Of a stretch of DNA of 54,728 bases, positions 32,987 through 40,744 are shown in pieces; position 1 is the first letter of the stretch, and each line of letters begins with the position of its first letter. Below the pieces are notes generated by a model, which had not been told where the DNA came from, searched no databases, and saw only the letters and a list, made by a program, of their open reading frames with translations. This DNA comes from Oscillospiraceae bacterium (GTDB taxonomy: Bacteria > Bacillota > Clostridia > Oscillospirales > Ruminococcaceae). The DNA lies in the NCBI GenBank assembly GCA_017466865.1, contig JAFTTI010000002.1, forward strand, positions 1 through 54,728. The letters are read 5' to 3'. The position numbers were made by a program, and so were the translations under genes.

Positions 32987-34453
32987 TTATAAATCAATTA
33001 TATGTCTTGTTTCTGCGTCGATGATATTCTTGTTTTCATCTGTATCACAGAGATATTCCGTTTTTCTTAAAACATCTGATATAGCAACTTTATTTCTTTC
33101 AGAATAACACTCTACCATATATATGAGTTTTCCGTTTTCATCAGAAAGTTCGGCATAAGAAATATCTCCGCCATCATCATATATGATTGTAAGGTCATAA
33201 AAAGCCTTTATATCGTCAATAGTATCTATGACCTTGATATGATTATAGGTTTCGGTTTTTTCAAGGGATGTATGTTGTGTAACACGGTCGCCGTTTCTTA
33301 TGGTTTCCTCTTTTTCGGCAAGAGTGATATGCTCATAATAGCGAAGAAAATCCGCTTCATCAAAGCATTTTTCATATAAACCCGTGTCTTTGTATTTTTT
33401 GATGATACTTCTCATCTTCTGCCTTACATCCGCTTCTTTAAGTCTTATATACTCAAAATACTCTATATACTTTTCAGCAATAGTATCTGATATTCTGATT
33501 TTCTGATTATCCGTCAGATGCATTGTCGTTTCTACAGCGAATAAAGTATCAAACGAAAGTCTTACTATCTCTGTGAAAAGAATACGAAGAATAACCTTGT
33601 ATTTAATAGTTTCAATAGTATATTCAGATTCTTCATCGCCCAGAAAATGCCTTGTGAGTTTTTCGGTTGTACTGAGTGAATCTGCTATTTCATCACCATT
33701 CAGTCTTATCGTATCACGGGATTTCTTTTTATGACCTTTAAAGTTCTTATTGTCATAAAAAGCTATTCTTTCTATCGGGAAAAGATAGTTTCTGTTCATA
33801 CATTTTGTTATGTATTCTTCTATCTTGTTTTTAGAAATTCCTATCTTTTTCAGGCAACCATTGTAATCACGGATAAAACCTGTCGGTTCGTCTGCTGTGT
33901 CAAGCGACAGACGGGCAACCGAGGATTTTTCACTATCCTTTAATTTATAACAGAGCATATCGGGCGAGATGTATTTCATCTCGCTCACAACCCCGTTGTT
34001 AAACTGGTGGAAAAGTTCAGATTTTATCTTGTCATCTGTCAGAGGAAAGCCCTTCACATACTGATTGATATGTAAAAGTTCGTTTTCGCCGACTTGTCCT
34101 ATGTCTTTCGAATGATATATTTCTATATCATCGGGATATTCGCCATAGTTTTTGATTATGAATACATCTTCAGGCATCCCCGATGAGTTATATGCTATAT
34201 ACCTTTTATAGCCTTTGTGTTTTTCAACAGAGAACAATATGTCTTTCGTTCCCTTCCTGTATTCTTTTATGAGTTCAGAAGGGAAAAGTCTGCCGAAAGA
34301 AATAATATAATCACTCGATTCATAGCTGAAAGAAACAGATGTCTTTGTTCTTTGGACATCTTTTACAGATTCCGAGAGATTTCTTATGTATTGTTCCTTT
34401 TTCACCACCTCTGGTAAGGTGGTGAATCTATGATGATTTCTTTGCTGTAACAT
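32987..34453 (-). CDS. Large uncharacterised accessory protein
   Basis: A 488-residue soluble protein with no recognised domain. The N-terminal half is mixed strand and helix, and the middle (about 215-395) is helical and charged. The C-terminal 60 residues carry strand-turn motifs (IIYDDGGDISYAELSDENG, TRHIIDL) like those of the downstream protein, hinting at shared ancestry or binding mode. The start is set by AAAGGAG before the ATG at 34453. It follows a GX3-repeat gene by 16 bp and precedes the YD-like gene, so it is probably part of one operon. No signal peptide or transmembrane helix. Confidence 0.55.
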   Translation of the reverse strand: MLQQRNHHRFTTLPEVVKKEQYIRNLSESVKDVQRTKTSVSFSYESSDYIISFGRLFPSELIKEYRKGTKDILFSVEKHKGYKRYIAYNSSGMPEDVFIIKNYGEYPDDIEIYHSKDIGQVGENELLHINQYVKGFPLTDDKIKSELFHQFNNGVVSEMKYISPDMLCYKLKDSEKSSVARLSLDTADEPTGFIRDYNGCLKKIGISKNKIEEYITKCMNRNYLFPIERIAFYDNKNFKGHKKKSRDTIRLNGDEIADSLSTTEKLTRHFLGDEESEYTIETIKYKVILRILFTEIVRLSFDTLFAVETTMHLTDNQKIRISDTIAEKYIEYFEYIRLKEADVRQKMRSIIKKYKDTGLYEKCFDEADFLRYYEHITLAEKEETIRNGDRVTQHTSLEKTETYNHIKVIDTIDDIKAFYDLTIIYDDGGDISYAELSDENGKLIYMVECYSERNKVAISDVLRKTEYLCDTDENKNIIDAETRHIIDL

Positions 34454-34469
34454 GATAAAAACTCCTTTC

Positions 34470-34949
34470 TTAGTTGAATAATTCTTTGACGATGAAATCG
34501 GGGAAATCTATTTCCTCATCGGAGGGGATCTGGGACTCGTAGTCCTCTATTCCTTCTTCGAAGCATCTATCGCCGTAGCCGTCTTTGTAGCCTTCGTAAT
34601 ATCCCGCTTTAGTGCCTTCTTCGCGACCTGCCTCAAAGCCGTCGGCAGCACCATCTCTGTTTCCGTCATCGTTAGCATTAGCCGCCACATCCTGATGTTC
34701 AATGGAAAAACCTTTCTGGTACCCGTCATTGTAGCCTTTTTTCTTGCCTTCCTCGAGTCCCTCCAGGTAGGCATCGAGGAGTGCCTCGTCGAACTCCTCT
34801 TGACTCATAGCTTTGACGCTTTCTGCTTTTGGGATTAAATCCTTGATGTTTTCGCTGTCGGATAAGTGATTTCTGTTTTCTACCATAGCTGTAGAACCTC
34901 CTTTGTAATATGTAAGATTGGTTGTAAAATCTGTTTTGTTCTTAAACAT
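34470..34949 (-). CDS. GX3-repeat protein 1
   Basis: A 159-residue acidic protein with two blocks of glycine every fourth residue: EGLEEGKKKGYNDGYQKGF (about 70-88) and DGFEAGREEGTKAGYYEGYK (about 105-124). This GxxxG period-4 pattern resembles the deca-GX3 motif of eukaryotic Yae1/Lto1, but homology is not established. Two starts are possible: ATG at 34949, with GGAGA inside the upstream gene, and ATG at 34886 with a stronger AAAGGAGG site. The block is preceded by a helical acidic segment. Function is unknown, and two relatives lie upstream. Confidence 0.6.
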   Translation of the reverse strand: MFKNKTDFTTNLTYYKGGSTAMVENRNHLSDSENIKDLIPKAESVKAMSQEEFDEALLDAYLEGLEEGKKKGYNDGYQKGFSIEHQDVAANANDDGNRDGAADGFEAGREEGTKAGYYEGYKDGYGDRCFEEGIEDYESQIPSDEEIDFPDFIVKELFN

Positions 34950-34951
34950 GG

Positions 34952-35320
34952 TTATATTTCTCCTTCCTTCTTTTTTGCGTCGTAGCCGTCGTCGTAGCCT
35001 ATTTCGTACCCTTTATTTTCGCCATCGGGGAAACTTTCTTCGTAGGCAAGGTCGTATGCGTAATCATAGCCGACGTTGTAGTTTCTTTCGTATGTCTGGT
35101 CAATGCCTTCATCGAACCCTGCCTGATAGCCTTCGCCGTAGCCCTGCTTTTCGCCGTCTTCGCGACCCTGCATTCGCGCATTATAGAGGGCGAATTGACG
35201 CATCATTGTGTCATCCTGTGTGGGTTCGGGGGTTTTTGATGTTTTGATTTCTTCTGCTGCTCTATCGTCGAGGCAGATGGTGATTTCGCTGATGTTGTCT
35301 GAAATTTTAATTGTTAACAT
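34952..35320 (-). CDS. GX3-repeat protein 2
   Basis: A 122-residue acidic protein. After a short beta-like N-terminus (LTIKISDNISEITICL), residues about 52-72 (GREDGEKQGYGEGYQAGF) and 100-116 (GENKGYEIGYDDGYD) place Gly at every fourth position. Between them a Tyr-rich variant (YNVGYDYAYDLAYEE) keeps the same period with Ala or Tyr. AAAGGAG lies before the ATG at 35320. The stop is 2 bp from the next start, implying translational coupling. It is similar in design to the genes on either side. Confidence 0.6.
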   Translation of the reverse strand: MLTIKISDNISEITICLDDRAAEEIKTSKTPEPTQDDTMMRQFALYNARMQGREDGEKQGYGEGYQAGFDEGIDQTYERNYNVGYDYAYDLAYEESFPDGENKGYEIGYDDGYDAKKKEGEI

Positions 35321-35370
35321 ATAATATGTACTCCTTTGTGTTTTAATATAATTTTTTTATTTATGGTTGA

Positions 35371-35535
35371 TTACAAAAACAGCATGTCCACTTTTAGTTT
35401 TTTTGGGACTCTGTTCTCGTCAACCGGTTTATCAGTCGCCTCTTCCCAGACTCTTTCTCCGTAGCCTTCGTCCTTGCCCGCTTGCTTACCTGCCTCGTAG
35501 GCCGTGCGGATGATAATTGTAAGCAGTTCCTCCAT
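35371..35535 (-). CDS. GX3-repeat protein 3 (short)
   Basis: A 54-residue protein from an ATG (35535) with AGGAGGTG; an in-frame upstream start at 35592 with AAAGGAAC would add 19 residues. It contains one short GX3 block, AYEAGKQAGKDEGYGERVW (about 12-30), then a hydrophilic tail. It is the first gene of the five-gene accessory run. No promoter is obvious in 35593-35748, which is A/T-rich and otherwise shows nothing I can name. Confidence 0.5.
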   Translation of the reverse strand: MEELLTIIIRTAYEAGKQAGKDEGYGERVWEEATDKPVDENRVPKKLKVDMLFL

Positions 35536-35748
35536 GGTTTTTACACCTCCTTTCTTGTTAAGATTATTGATTGCGTTATTCGTATTGAGCATAATTTTTT
35601 GTTCCTTTCATTTAATTTTTTTTGGGGGTTTCAACCGCCCTCACTTACTACAGTCGTAAAAATCAAAGTTTTCCGCTCAAAATTTTAAATTTGTAATAAA
35701 TGATATAAATCCCGCTGAAACAAACTCTATAATTGTTTAATACGCACA

Positions 35749-35781
35749 AAAACACCCCCGATTAAACCTCGGGGGTGTTTT
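35749..35781. terminator. Terminator separating the two accessory transcription units
   Basis: AAAACACCCCCGA and TCGGGGGTGTTTT form a perfect 13-bp stem with a 7-nt loop. T-runs on both strands; on the minus strand it ends the 35.8-37.6 kb unit. Confidence 0.9.
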
Positions 35782-35804
35782 TTATATACTATTATAATAT
35801 AATA

Positions 35805-37010
35805 TTATGAGAACATATCCGACAATGCCTTCTCTTTCAGATATTCTTCCATTCTGCCATCAGGATCTAATTCGATATCGATAAGTTTTCTTAACAAACT
35901 GAGTCTTGCTGATTCTACATCGTCTTCGGTTATGGTTATTTCTTCGGGTATGCTGTTTTCAGCCATAGACATTTCATGAAGCATTGATTTAATAATAGGT
36001 TGCTTTGCTTTCTCATTTGTTTTCGATGAGAGTTTAATGCCATAACCAGCAAGTTCGTCTATAAAAAGCCTTCTGTTCGCTGAAACAGTTCCCTTTTTTT
36101 TAATTTCACAATTTTTAATTTTACAGTAGCTGGTAAAAACTACATTGAGTAAATTGCAGTTATAATATCCACAGGGTTTTTCAGGGTCGTCCTCTTCTAT
36201 ATTAATGTCTTTTAATTCTTTTAATAATTTCAGCTCTGAGTCGATAAGTTTTTTGATTTCCTCTGTTTCGCTATAGTCTTTAACATAATATGCTGCAAAA
36301 TTTTTGTTAATAACGCTTTCTACCTTGTTTTCTTCTTCTTTAGCATATTCTTTCATAGCATCCTCATTTTTATTTTGCAGCGAATATACAATTCTTTCTG
36401 TAGAAAACAACGGGAAAAAATTGATTCCTTTTTTATTGTTTCCTTCTTTATTAATTTTTTCGAATATTGAAATTATATCTTTGTTATTTTGGCTTTTTTC
36501 CATTGCCATAACAAAATCTTCAGATATCAATCCATATTTTTTTTCGTTGTTTTCCATCTTTGATATATTCAAAGGAAATTTTCTGGGTATTTCTATTTTA
36601 TTTGCTTCTTCTGAATATCCTTCTTTTTGAAGCGCGGCCTTCTCTTCCTTCAGTTTTCTTGCTTCACCTTCAGAAATGTCATCATACGGATATTTTTTGT
36701 TATATTTTTTTCTGGCCTCATTCTTACACACTGTTATAATGTATGGCCAGAAATTATTTTTTCCATTTTGGTTTTTCTTATTGCTTTCATTATATGCCTC
36801 GATACATTTTATTAAATTTTCCTTATTAAGAATCTTATCACCTATAGCTTCAAAGTAGCATTCTTCATTTAAGCCATCCTGATTTTTTTCCTTTAATTTC
36901 CAATATAAATCCCATTGAATGTTCTTTAATTGGTTTTGATAGTCCTTTACCGCTTCATTGAGTTGTTCATCAGTCATAACATTGAATTGTTCAGTATTCT
37001 TTATACCCAT
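35805..37010 (-). CDS. Uncharacterised Lys/Glu-rich protein
   Basis: A 401-residue protein rich in Lys, Glu and Asn, distinctly more A/T-rich than neighbouring housekeeping genes. It is mostly helical with no membrane segment. Residues about 85-110 (NNFWPYIITVCKNEARKKY) faintly resemble the helix of a sigma-70 region 2, but no region 4 helix-turn-helix is evident, so I do not call it a sigma factor. The C-terminal 60 residues are acidic helices. GAGGTGATT lies before the ATG, 18 bp after the CARF-like gene, so the two probably form one operon. Function unknown. Confidence 0.55.
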   Translation of the reverse strand: MGIKNTEQFNVMTDEQLNEAVKDYQNQLKNIQWDLYWKLKEKNQDGLNEECYFEAIGDKILNKENLIKCIEAYNESNKKNQNGKNNFWPYIITVCKNEARKKYNKKYPYDDISEGEARKLKEEKAALQKEGYSEEANKIEIPRKFPLNISKMENNEKKYGLISEDFVMAMEKSQNNKDIISIFEKINKEGNNKKGINFFPLFSTERIVYSLQNKNEDAMKEYAKEEENKVESVINKNFAAYYVKDYSETEEIKKLIDSELKLLKELKDINIEEDDPEKPCGYYNCNLLNVVFTSYCKIKNCEIKKKGTVSANRRLFIDELAGYGIKLSSKTNEKAKQPIIKSMLHEMSMAENSIPEEITITEDDVESARLSLLRKLIDIELDPDGRMEEYLKEKALSDMFS

Positions 37011-37028
37011 ATCTAATCACCTCATTTA

Positions 37029-37622
37029 TTAAAGATCAATAATAGCTTTCATAGCTTTTTTAGGGTTCTTATATTTTTTGTTATTGGCTAAAAGATTTAC
37101 ATAAAAATCTTCTGTCATATTGCGCATTATAATCGGGTCTGATGTTTCTTCTTCTATATCATAAACTCCTCTTACATCGGTATTTTTAAGATTTTTATAG
37201 GCGAATGAGAGAAGTGTAAACATCGTCATGAGATATGTTCGGGGACATCCCGATAAATCAGCATAGATTATTTCGTCATCTTTAAGGCTGTCTATGATTT
37301 TTTTGGTTGTATCTTTGGTTATGTATCCATCGACAATTATCTCGTCGTCACATCTGAAAGCGAAATCTTTATGACTATTCGTTCTGAATCTGTTTATTAT
37401 ACATTCTTTTATAGTGTTTATCTTTTCTGATTCACCGTCTGCGTGATAGTAAATCCCTGAAAGAGATATGGTGCCGTATTCTTCAGGCAGGTTTTCTACC
37501 ATAAGTTCAACAGGGATATTCGCCGTAGTATCTTCTTCCATAAAATCAAACCAATACTTTTTCTCGCTGTCGGGTGAATATTCTTCACAATCGACAAAAA
37601 ACATAAATCTCAAATTCTTCAT
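37029..37622 (-). CDS. Protein with CARF-like core motif
   Basis: A 197-residue protein. Residues about 117-157 (IIYADLSGCPRTYLMTMF, then NTDVRGVYDIEEE) read as strand - D-x-S-G-x-x-R loop - long helix - strand. This is the layout of the ligand-binding core of CARF domains such as the DxTHG (Csx2/TM1812) group. The N-terminal half is mixed alpha/beta (NLRFMFFVDCEEY, TISLSGIYYHADGESEK). No nuclease or helix-turn-helix domain is attached, and no CRISPR array or cas gene is in the window. AAAGGAG lies before the ATG. It could be a sensor for the adjacent 401-residue protein. The similarity is by eye only. Confidence 0.5.
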   Translation of the reverse strand: MKNLRFMFFVDCEEYSPDSEKKYWFDFMEEDTTANIPVELMVENLPEEYGTISLSGIYYHADGESEKINTIKECIINRFRTNSHKDFAFRCDDEIIVDGYITKDTTKKIIDSLKDDEIIYADLSGCPRTYLMTMFTLLSFAYKNLKNTDVRGVYDIEEETSDPIIMRNMTEDFYVNLLANNKKYKNPKKAMKAIIDL

Positions 37623-37746
37623 ACAAAAACAACTCCTTTAAGCTTAAATATTTCCAATTGGATTATAACATACTTTTTTCATTATGTATACAAAAACGGC
37701 ATAAAATTTTATAAAACGCGTATATTAAATCTTATGGAGGGATTTT

Positions 37747-38841
37747 ATGTCGGCGAAAACTGTAAAAAACATTGTTATAACCGCTTTTCTTATAATACTT
37801 ATAATTTTCTGTTTCTGGAGATATGATGATGTTTTTCTTCTTTTAAAAACACTTCTTCTATCCCTGCGCCCTGTTATAATAGGTATAGGCTTTGCTTTTC
37901 TCATAAATTCTTTTGCGATAAAGGTTATGAAATTCTGGCGTGCGGACAAAATCCCCGAAAAAATCGCCTGGATAATTTCTTCGCTGATAGTTTATATCGC
38001 ATTTATAGGCATTTTTTCATTGGCACTCTATTTTGTAATCCCGAGCCTTATCGAAAGTGTGCGTCAGTTTTTCTCTGATTTCGATTCCTACTATAAGCGC
38101 TTTTCGGAAACATTGAAGGAACTTCCGTTTCTTAGTTTCATAGAAAAACTACTCCCCTCTGCTGAAAAGATAAGGGACTATATTCCTAAAGCGTTTTCTG
38201 CTTTTTCTGATACTTTAGGCGGAATTGCAAAAGTCTTTGCGGATACTTTAATAGGCTTTGCGGTTTCTTTTTATTTTGTTTTAGGTAAAGAATCCTTCAA
38301 AGAGGGGGCTAAAAAACTTGCAATGTCTTTTCTTCCCGAAAAGATATATAAAAAGGGAGAGGATTTATACTCGACATCCGTTAAAACCTTTTCGGGATTT
38401 TTAAGCGGTCAGCTTACAGATTCTTTCATTATGGGGATTCTGTGTTTTATCGGAATGGCGGTTTTAGGATTCCCCTATCCTTTACTGATAAGTTCGATAA
38501 TAGGGTTTACAAATATAATCCCTGTTTTCGGGCCTGTTATGGGAACAATCCCCTCGGCATTCATTCTTCTTTTTGCCGACCCTATGAGCGCTGTATGGTT
38601 TGTTGTTTTTATCCTCATATTACAACAGATTGAGGCACAGCTTATCTATCCGAGAGTTGTGGGAACATCCGTCGGTCTTAAACCTTTCTGGACACTTTTT
38701 GCCATAATTGTCGGCGGAAATCTTTTCGGAATATGGGGAATGATTATAGGAATACCTCTTTTATCTGTCATTCAGAGTGAGATTATGAAGCACGCAGATG
38801 CGCGTAAATTCGGAGTTTTTGTCGAAAAATGCGATAAATAA
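37747..38841 (+). CDS. AI-2E family (UPF0118) transporter
   Basis: A 364-residue polytopic membrane protein of the AI-2E exporter family. It has paired N-terminal helices (about 8-50), a helix at about 75-100, a long amphipathic region, then helices from about 155, with the conserved GQLTDSFIMGILCFIGMAVLG, IPVFGPVMGTIPSAFI and YPRVVGTSVGLKPFWTLFAI blocks at the usual places. Members have been proposed as autoinducer exporters or sodium/proton antiporters, and the substrate is not inferable. GGAGGG lies before the ATG at 37747. It is followed by spo0A, and its last codons contain a TGTCGAA box. Confidence 0.85.
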   Translation: MSAKTVKNIVITAFLIILIIFCFWRYDDVFLLLKTLLLSLRPVIIGIGFAFLINSFAIKVMKFWRADKIPEKIAWIISSLIVYIAFIGIFSLALYFVIPSLIESVRQFFSDFDSYYKRFSETLKELPFLSFIEKLLPSAEKIRDYIPKAFSAFSDTLGGIAKVFADTLIGFAVSFYFVLGKESFKEGAKKLAMSFLPEKIYKKGEDLYSTSVKTFSGFLSGQLTDSFIMGILCFIGMAVLGFPYPLLISSIIGFTNIIPVFGPVMGTIPSAFILLFADPMSAVWFVVFILILQQIEAQLIYPRVVGTSVGLKPFWTLFAIIVGGNLFGIWGMIIGIPLLSVIQSEIMKHADARKFGVFVEKCDK

Positions 38842-38873
38842 ACCTTGATTTCGGGATAACCTTGTGATATGAT
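38820..38873 (+). promoter_or_regulatory. spo0A promoter with candidate 0A box
   Basis: TTGATT (38845-38850), 17-bp spacer, TATGAT (38868-38873), 44 bp before spo0A. A perfect TGTCGAA (38820-38826), the Spo0A binding consensus, lies 18 bp upstream of the -35 within the end of the transporter gene. Confidence 0.6.
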
Positions 38874-38916
38874 AAAAATATGGAAAAAATTAGTAATTCT
38901 TTGGAGGTAATCCCGA

Positions 38917-39699
38917 ATGACAACGAAAACAAAAATACTTTTATGTGAAAACGGAATAAATGGCGAATCCGTTTCAGCGACAGCACTCAAGAACAACGGT
39001 TTTATCGTTACAACAAGGCAGAAAAACGGAAATGATGCCATTGAAGCGATAAAAGACGAACACCCCGACATTGTTATAGTTGATGCCGAAATGCAGGGTG
39101 CTAACGCTGAAAGTGTCATAAACAGAGTAAAGGCTGATATGATTGTTCCGCCAAAATTTATCGTGATAACATCTTACGGTCAGATTGAAGAAGAGGAAAA
39201 ACTTATGAAAATAGGTGCTGCCGAAGTAATAAAAAAGCCTTTCGGCGTTCAGACCCTTGTTGAGAAAGCAATTTCTGTCAGCAAGGAAATAAATCAGCAG
39301 AAAGACGAAATCAATATGGAAGTCATAGTTACAGAAATCATACATCAGATAGGCGTTCCCGCACACATAAAGGGTTATCACTATCTTCGTGAAGCAATAG
39401 TAATTTCTGTCTATGATGAAGAAATGCTTGAAAGCGTTACAAAAATTCTCTATCCTACTGTTGCAAAGCGTTTTGACACAACATCATCAAGAGTTGAAAG
39501 AGCAATCCGACACGCAATAGAAATTGCCTGGGACAGAGGCGATGTTGATACTTTAAACTCCTATTTCGGATATACAGTAAATACAGGCAAAGGAAAACCT
39601 ACAAACAGCGAATTTATAGCGCTTATTTCGGATAAACTCCGTCTTCGCTATAAAAGAGAAATTGCCGTTTCAGAAAAAAGATTTGCAGTAAACAGATAA
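38917..39699 (+). CDS. spo0A: Stage 0 sporulation protein A (Spo0A)
   Basis: A 260-residue master regulator of sporulation entry. The N-terminal receiver (about 6-120) has phosphoacceptor D56 ([10 protein letters not shown]) and K107 (VIKKPFG), but the usual Asp-Asp pocket is C10-E11. The C-terminal DNA-binding domain (about 145-250) is highly conserved: [39 protein letters not shown] (recognition helix) and [22 protein letters not shown] lies before the ATG. In most Firmicutes spo0A follows spoIVB; here it follows an AI-2E transporter. A modular repeat lies directly downstream. Confidence 0.92.
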   Translation: MTTKTKILLCENGINGESVSATALKNNGFIVTTRQKNGNDAIEAIKDEHPDIVIVDAEMQGANAESVINRVKADMIVPPKFIVITSYGQIEEEEKLMKIGAAEVIKKPFGVQTLVEKAISVSKEINQQKDEINMEVIVTEIIHQIGVPAHIKGYHYLREAIVISVYDEEMLESVTKILYPTVAKRFDTTSSRVERAIRHAIEIAWDRGDVDTLNSYFGYTVNTGKGKPTNSEFIALISDKLRLRYKREIAVSEKRFAVNR

Positions 39700-39710
39700 T
39701 AAAAAAGCAC

Positions 39711-39781
39711 CCAAAGGCGAGCCGCCTTTGGCATATCGTAATTAAAAAACAAGGGTATCGAGTTTTTAGCTCGGTACCCTT
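39711..39781. repeat. Short variant of the modular element, after spo0A
   Basis: Opens with a perfect 9-bp hairpin, CCAAAGGCG-AGC-CGCCTTTGG. Then come CATATCGTAATT with an A-run, and a 12-bp hairpin AAGGGTATCGAG/CTCGGTACCCTT. The same second hairpin ends the 46.1-kb copy. On the minus strand it is followed by GTTTTTTAATT, making a good secF terminator, so it serves the convergent genes. Confidence 0.8.
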
Positions 39782-39811
39782 AATTACTTCTATATAGTCA
39801 TTGCTTTAATT

Positions 39812-40744
39812 TTATGCGTTTTTCTTTTTCTTTCCTCTTGTCTGCCAGAGGATCCAGAGAGGACAAACAATAAAGATTGTTGAGTAAACACCTGAGATCA
39901 TGCCGAAGATGAGAGGAGTTGAGAATGAAAGGATTGATGTTATTCCGTAAACCGAACCTACAATTGAAACACATATCATAGCAGTAACTGTTGTGATAGT
40001 TGTGTTGATTGTTCTCTGAATACATTCATTAAGGCTTCTGTTTACGATTTCAACGATATCGCCTCTCTTACCTGCGAGTTTCTTGTTTTCACGGATTCTG
40101 TCGTAAACAACGATTGTGTCGTTGATTGAGTAACCGAGAATTGTAAGAACAACCGCCATGAAGTTTGCGTTGATTTCGTATCTGAAAAGAACGAATGCGC
40201 CGAATACGATGATAACATCGTGGATAAGGCCGATGATTGCGAAAACACCCGCTGACCAACCGCTAACCGCTTTAAATCTGAAAGCAATATAGATTATTGT
40301 TACGAGAAAAGCAAGTCCTACCGCTACCATACATTTAACGAAGAATTCCTTACCTGCTGTTGGCTTAACATCACTTGATGAGATAAGGTCGAGATTGTTT
40401 TCTGCATATTTTTCCTTGAGTGTGTTTGTGAGTTCAAACTGCTTGTCGGCTGTAAGACCTTCGTTTGAAGCGAGTGAAACATTCATTGTCTTGCTTTTTG
40501 TTGCAAAGTCTTCGCCGATTGTTACAACCGCTGTTGTCTTTGTTATCTTTTCAACATCAGCTTTGAACTGTGTGTCGCTGATTTCGCCATCGTAGATATA
40601 AGTGAGGATTGTTCCTCCCTTGAAGTTGATAGAAAGGTCAACCCCGAAGATTGCTGTCGCTATTGCAACAAGCACTATAAGAACACTCGAAAGTGTGAGG
40701 AAAATTTTCTTCTTTCCTAAAAAGTCAAAATTCTTATTCTGCAT
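39812..40744 (-). CDS. secF: Protein translocase subunit SecF
   Basis: A 310-residue SecF with six membrane helices. It begins FDFLGKKKIFLTLSSVLI, and has the short external domain with VDLSINFKGGTILTY (D-F-x-G-G signature), then ILGYSINDTIVVYDRIREN (proton-pathway helix, about 215-235) and a basic C-terminal tail. With SecD it uses the proton gradient to drive late steps of Sec export. The ATG at 40744 has GGAGG located inside the 3' end of secD, which it overlaps by 11 bp. Confidence 0.93.
   Translation of the reverse strand: MQNKNFDFLGKKKIFLTLSSVLIVLVAIATAIFGVDLSINFKGGTILTYIYDGEISDTQFKADVEKITKTTAVVTIGEDFATKSKTMNVSLASNEGLTADKQFELTNTLKEKYAENNLDLISSSDVKPTAGKEFFVKCMVAVGLAFLVTIIYIAFRFKAVSGWSAGVFAIIGLIHDVIIVFGAFVLFRYEINANFMAVVLTILGYSINDTIVVYDRIRENKKLAGKRGDIVEIVNRSLNECIQRTINTTITTVTAMICVSIVGSVYGITSILSFSTPLIFGMISGVYSTIFIVCPLWILWQTRGKKKKNA

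Noticed and set aside
35805-37010. 401-residue island protein as a sigma factor
   Set aside because: Only one helix is faintly region-2-like, and there is no region 4 helix-turn-helix.
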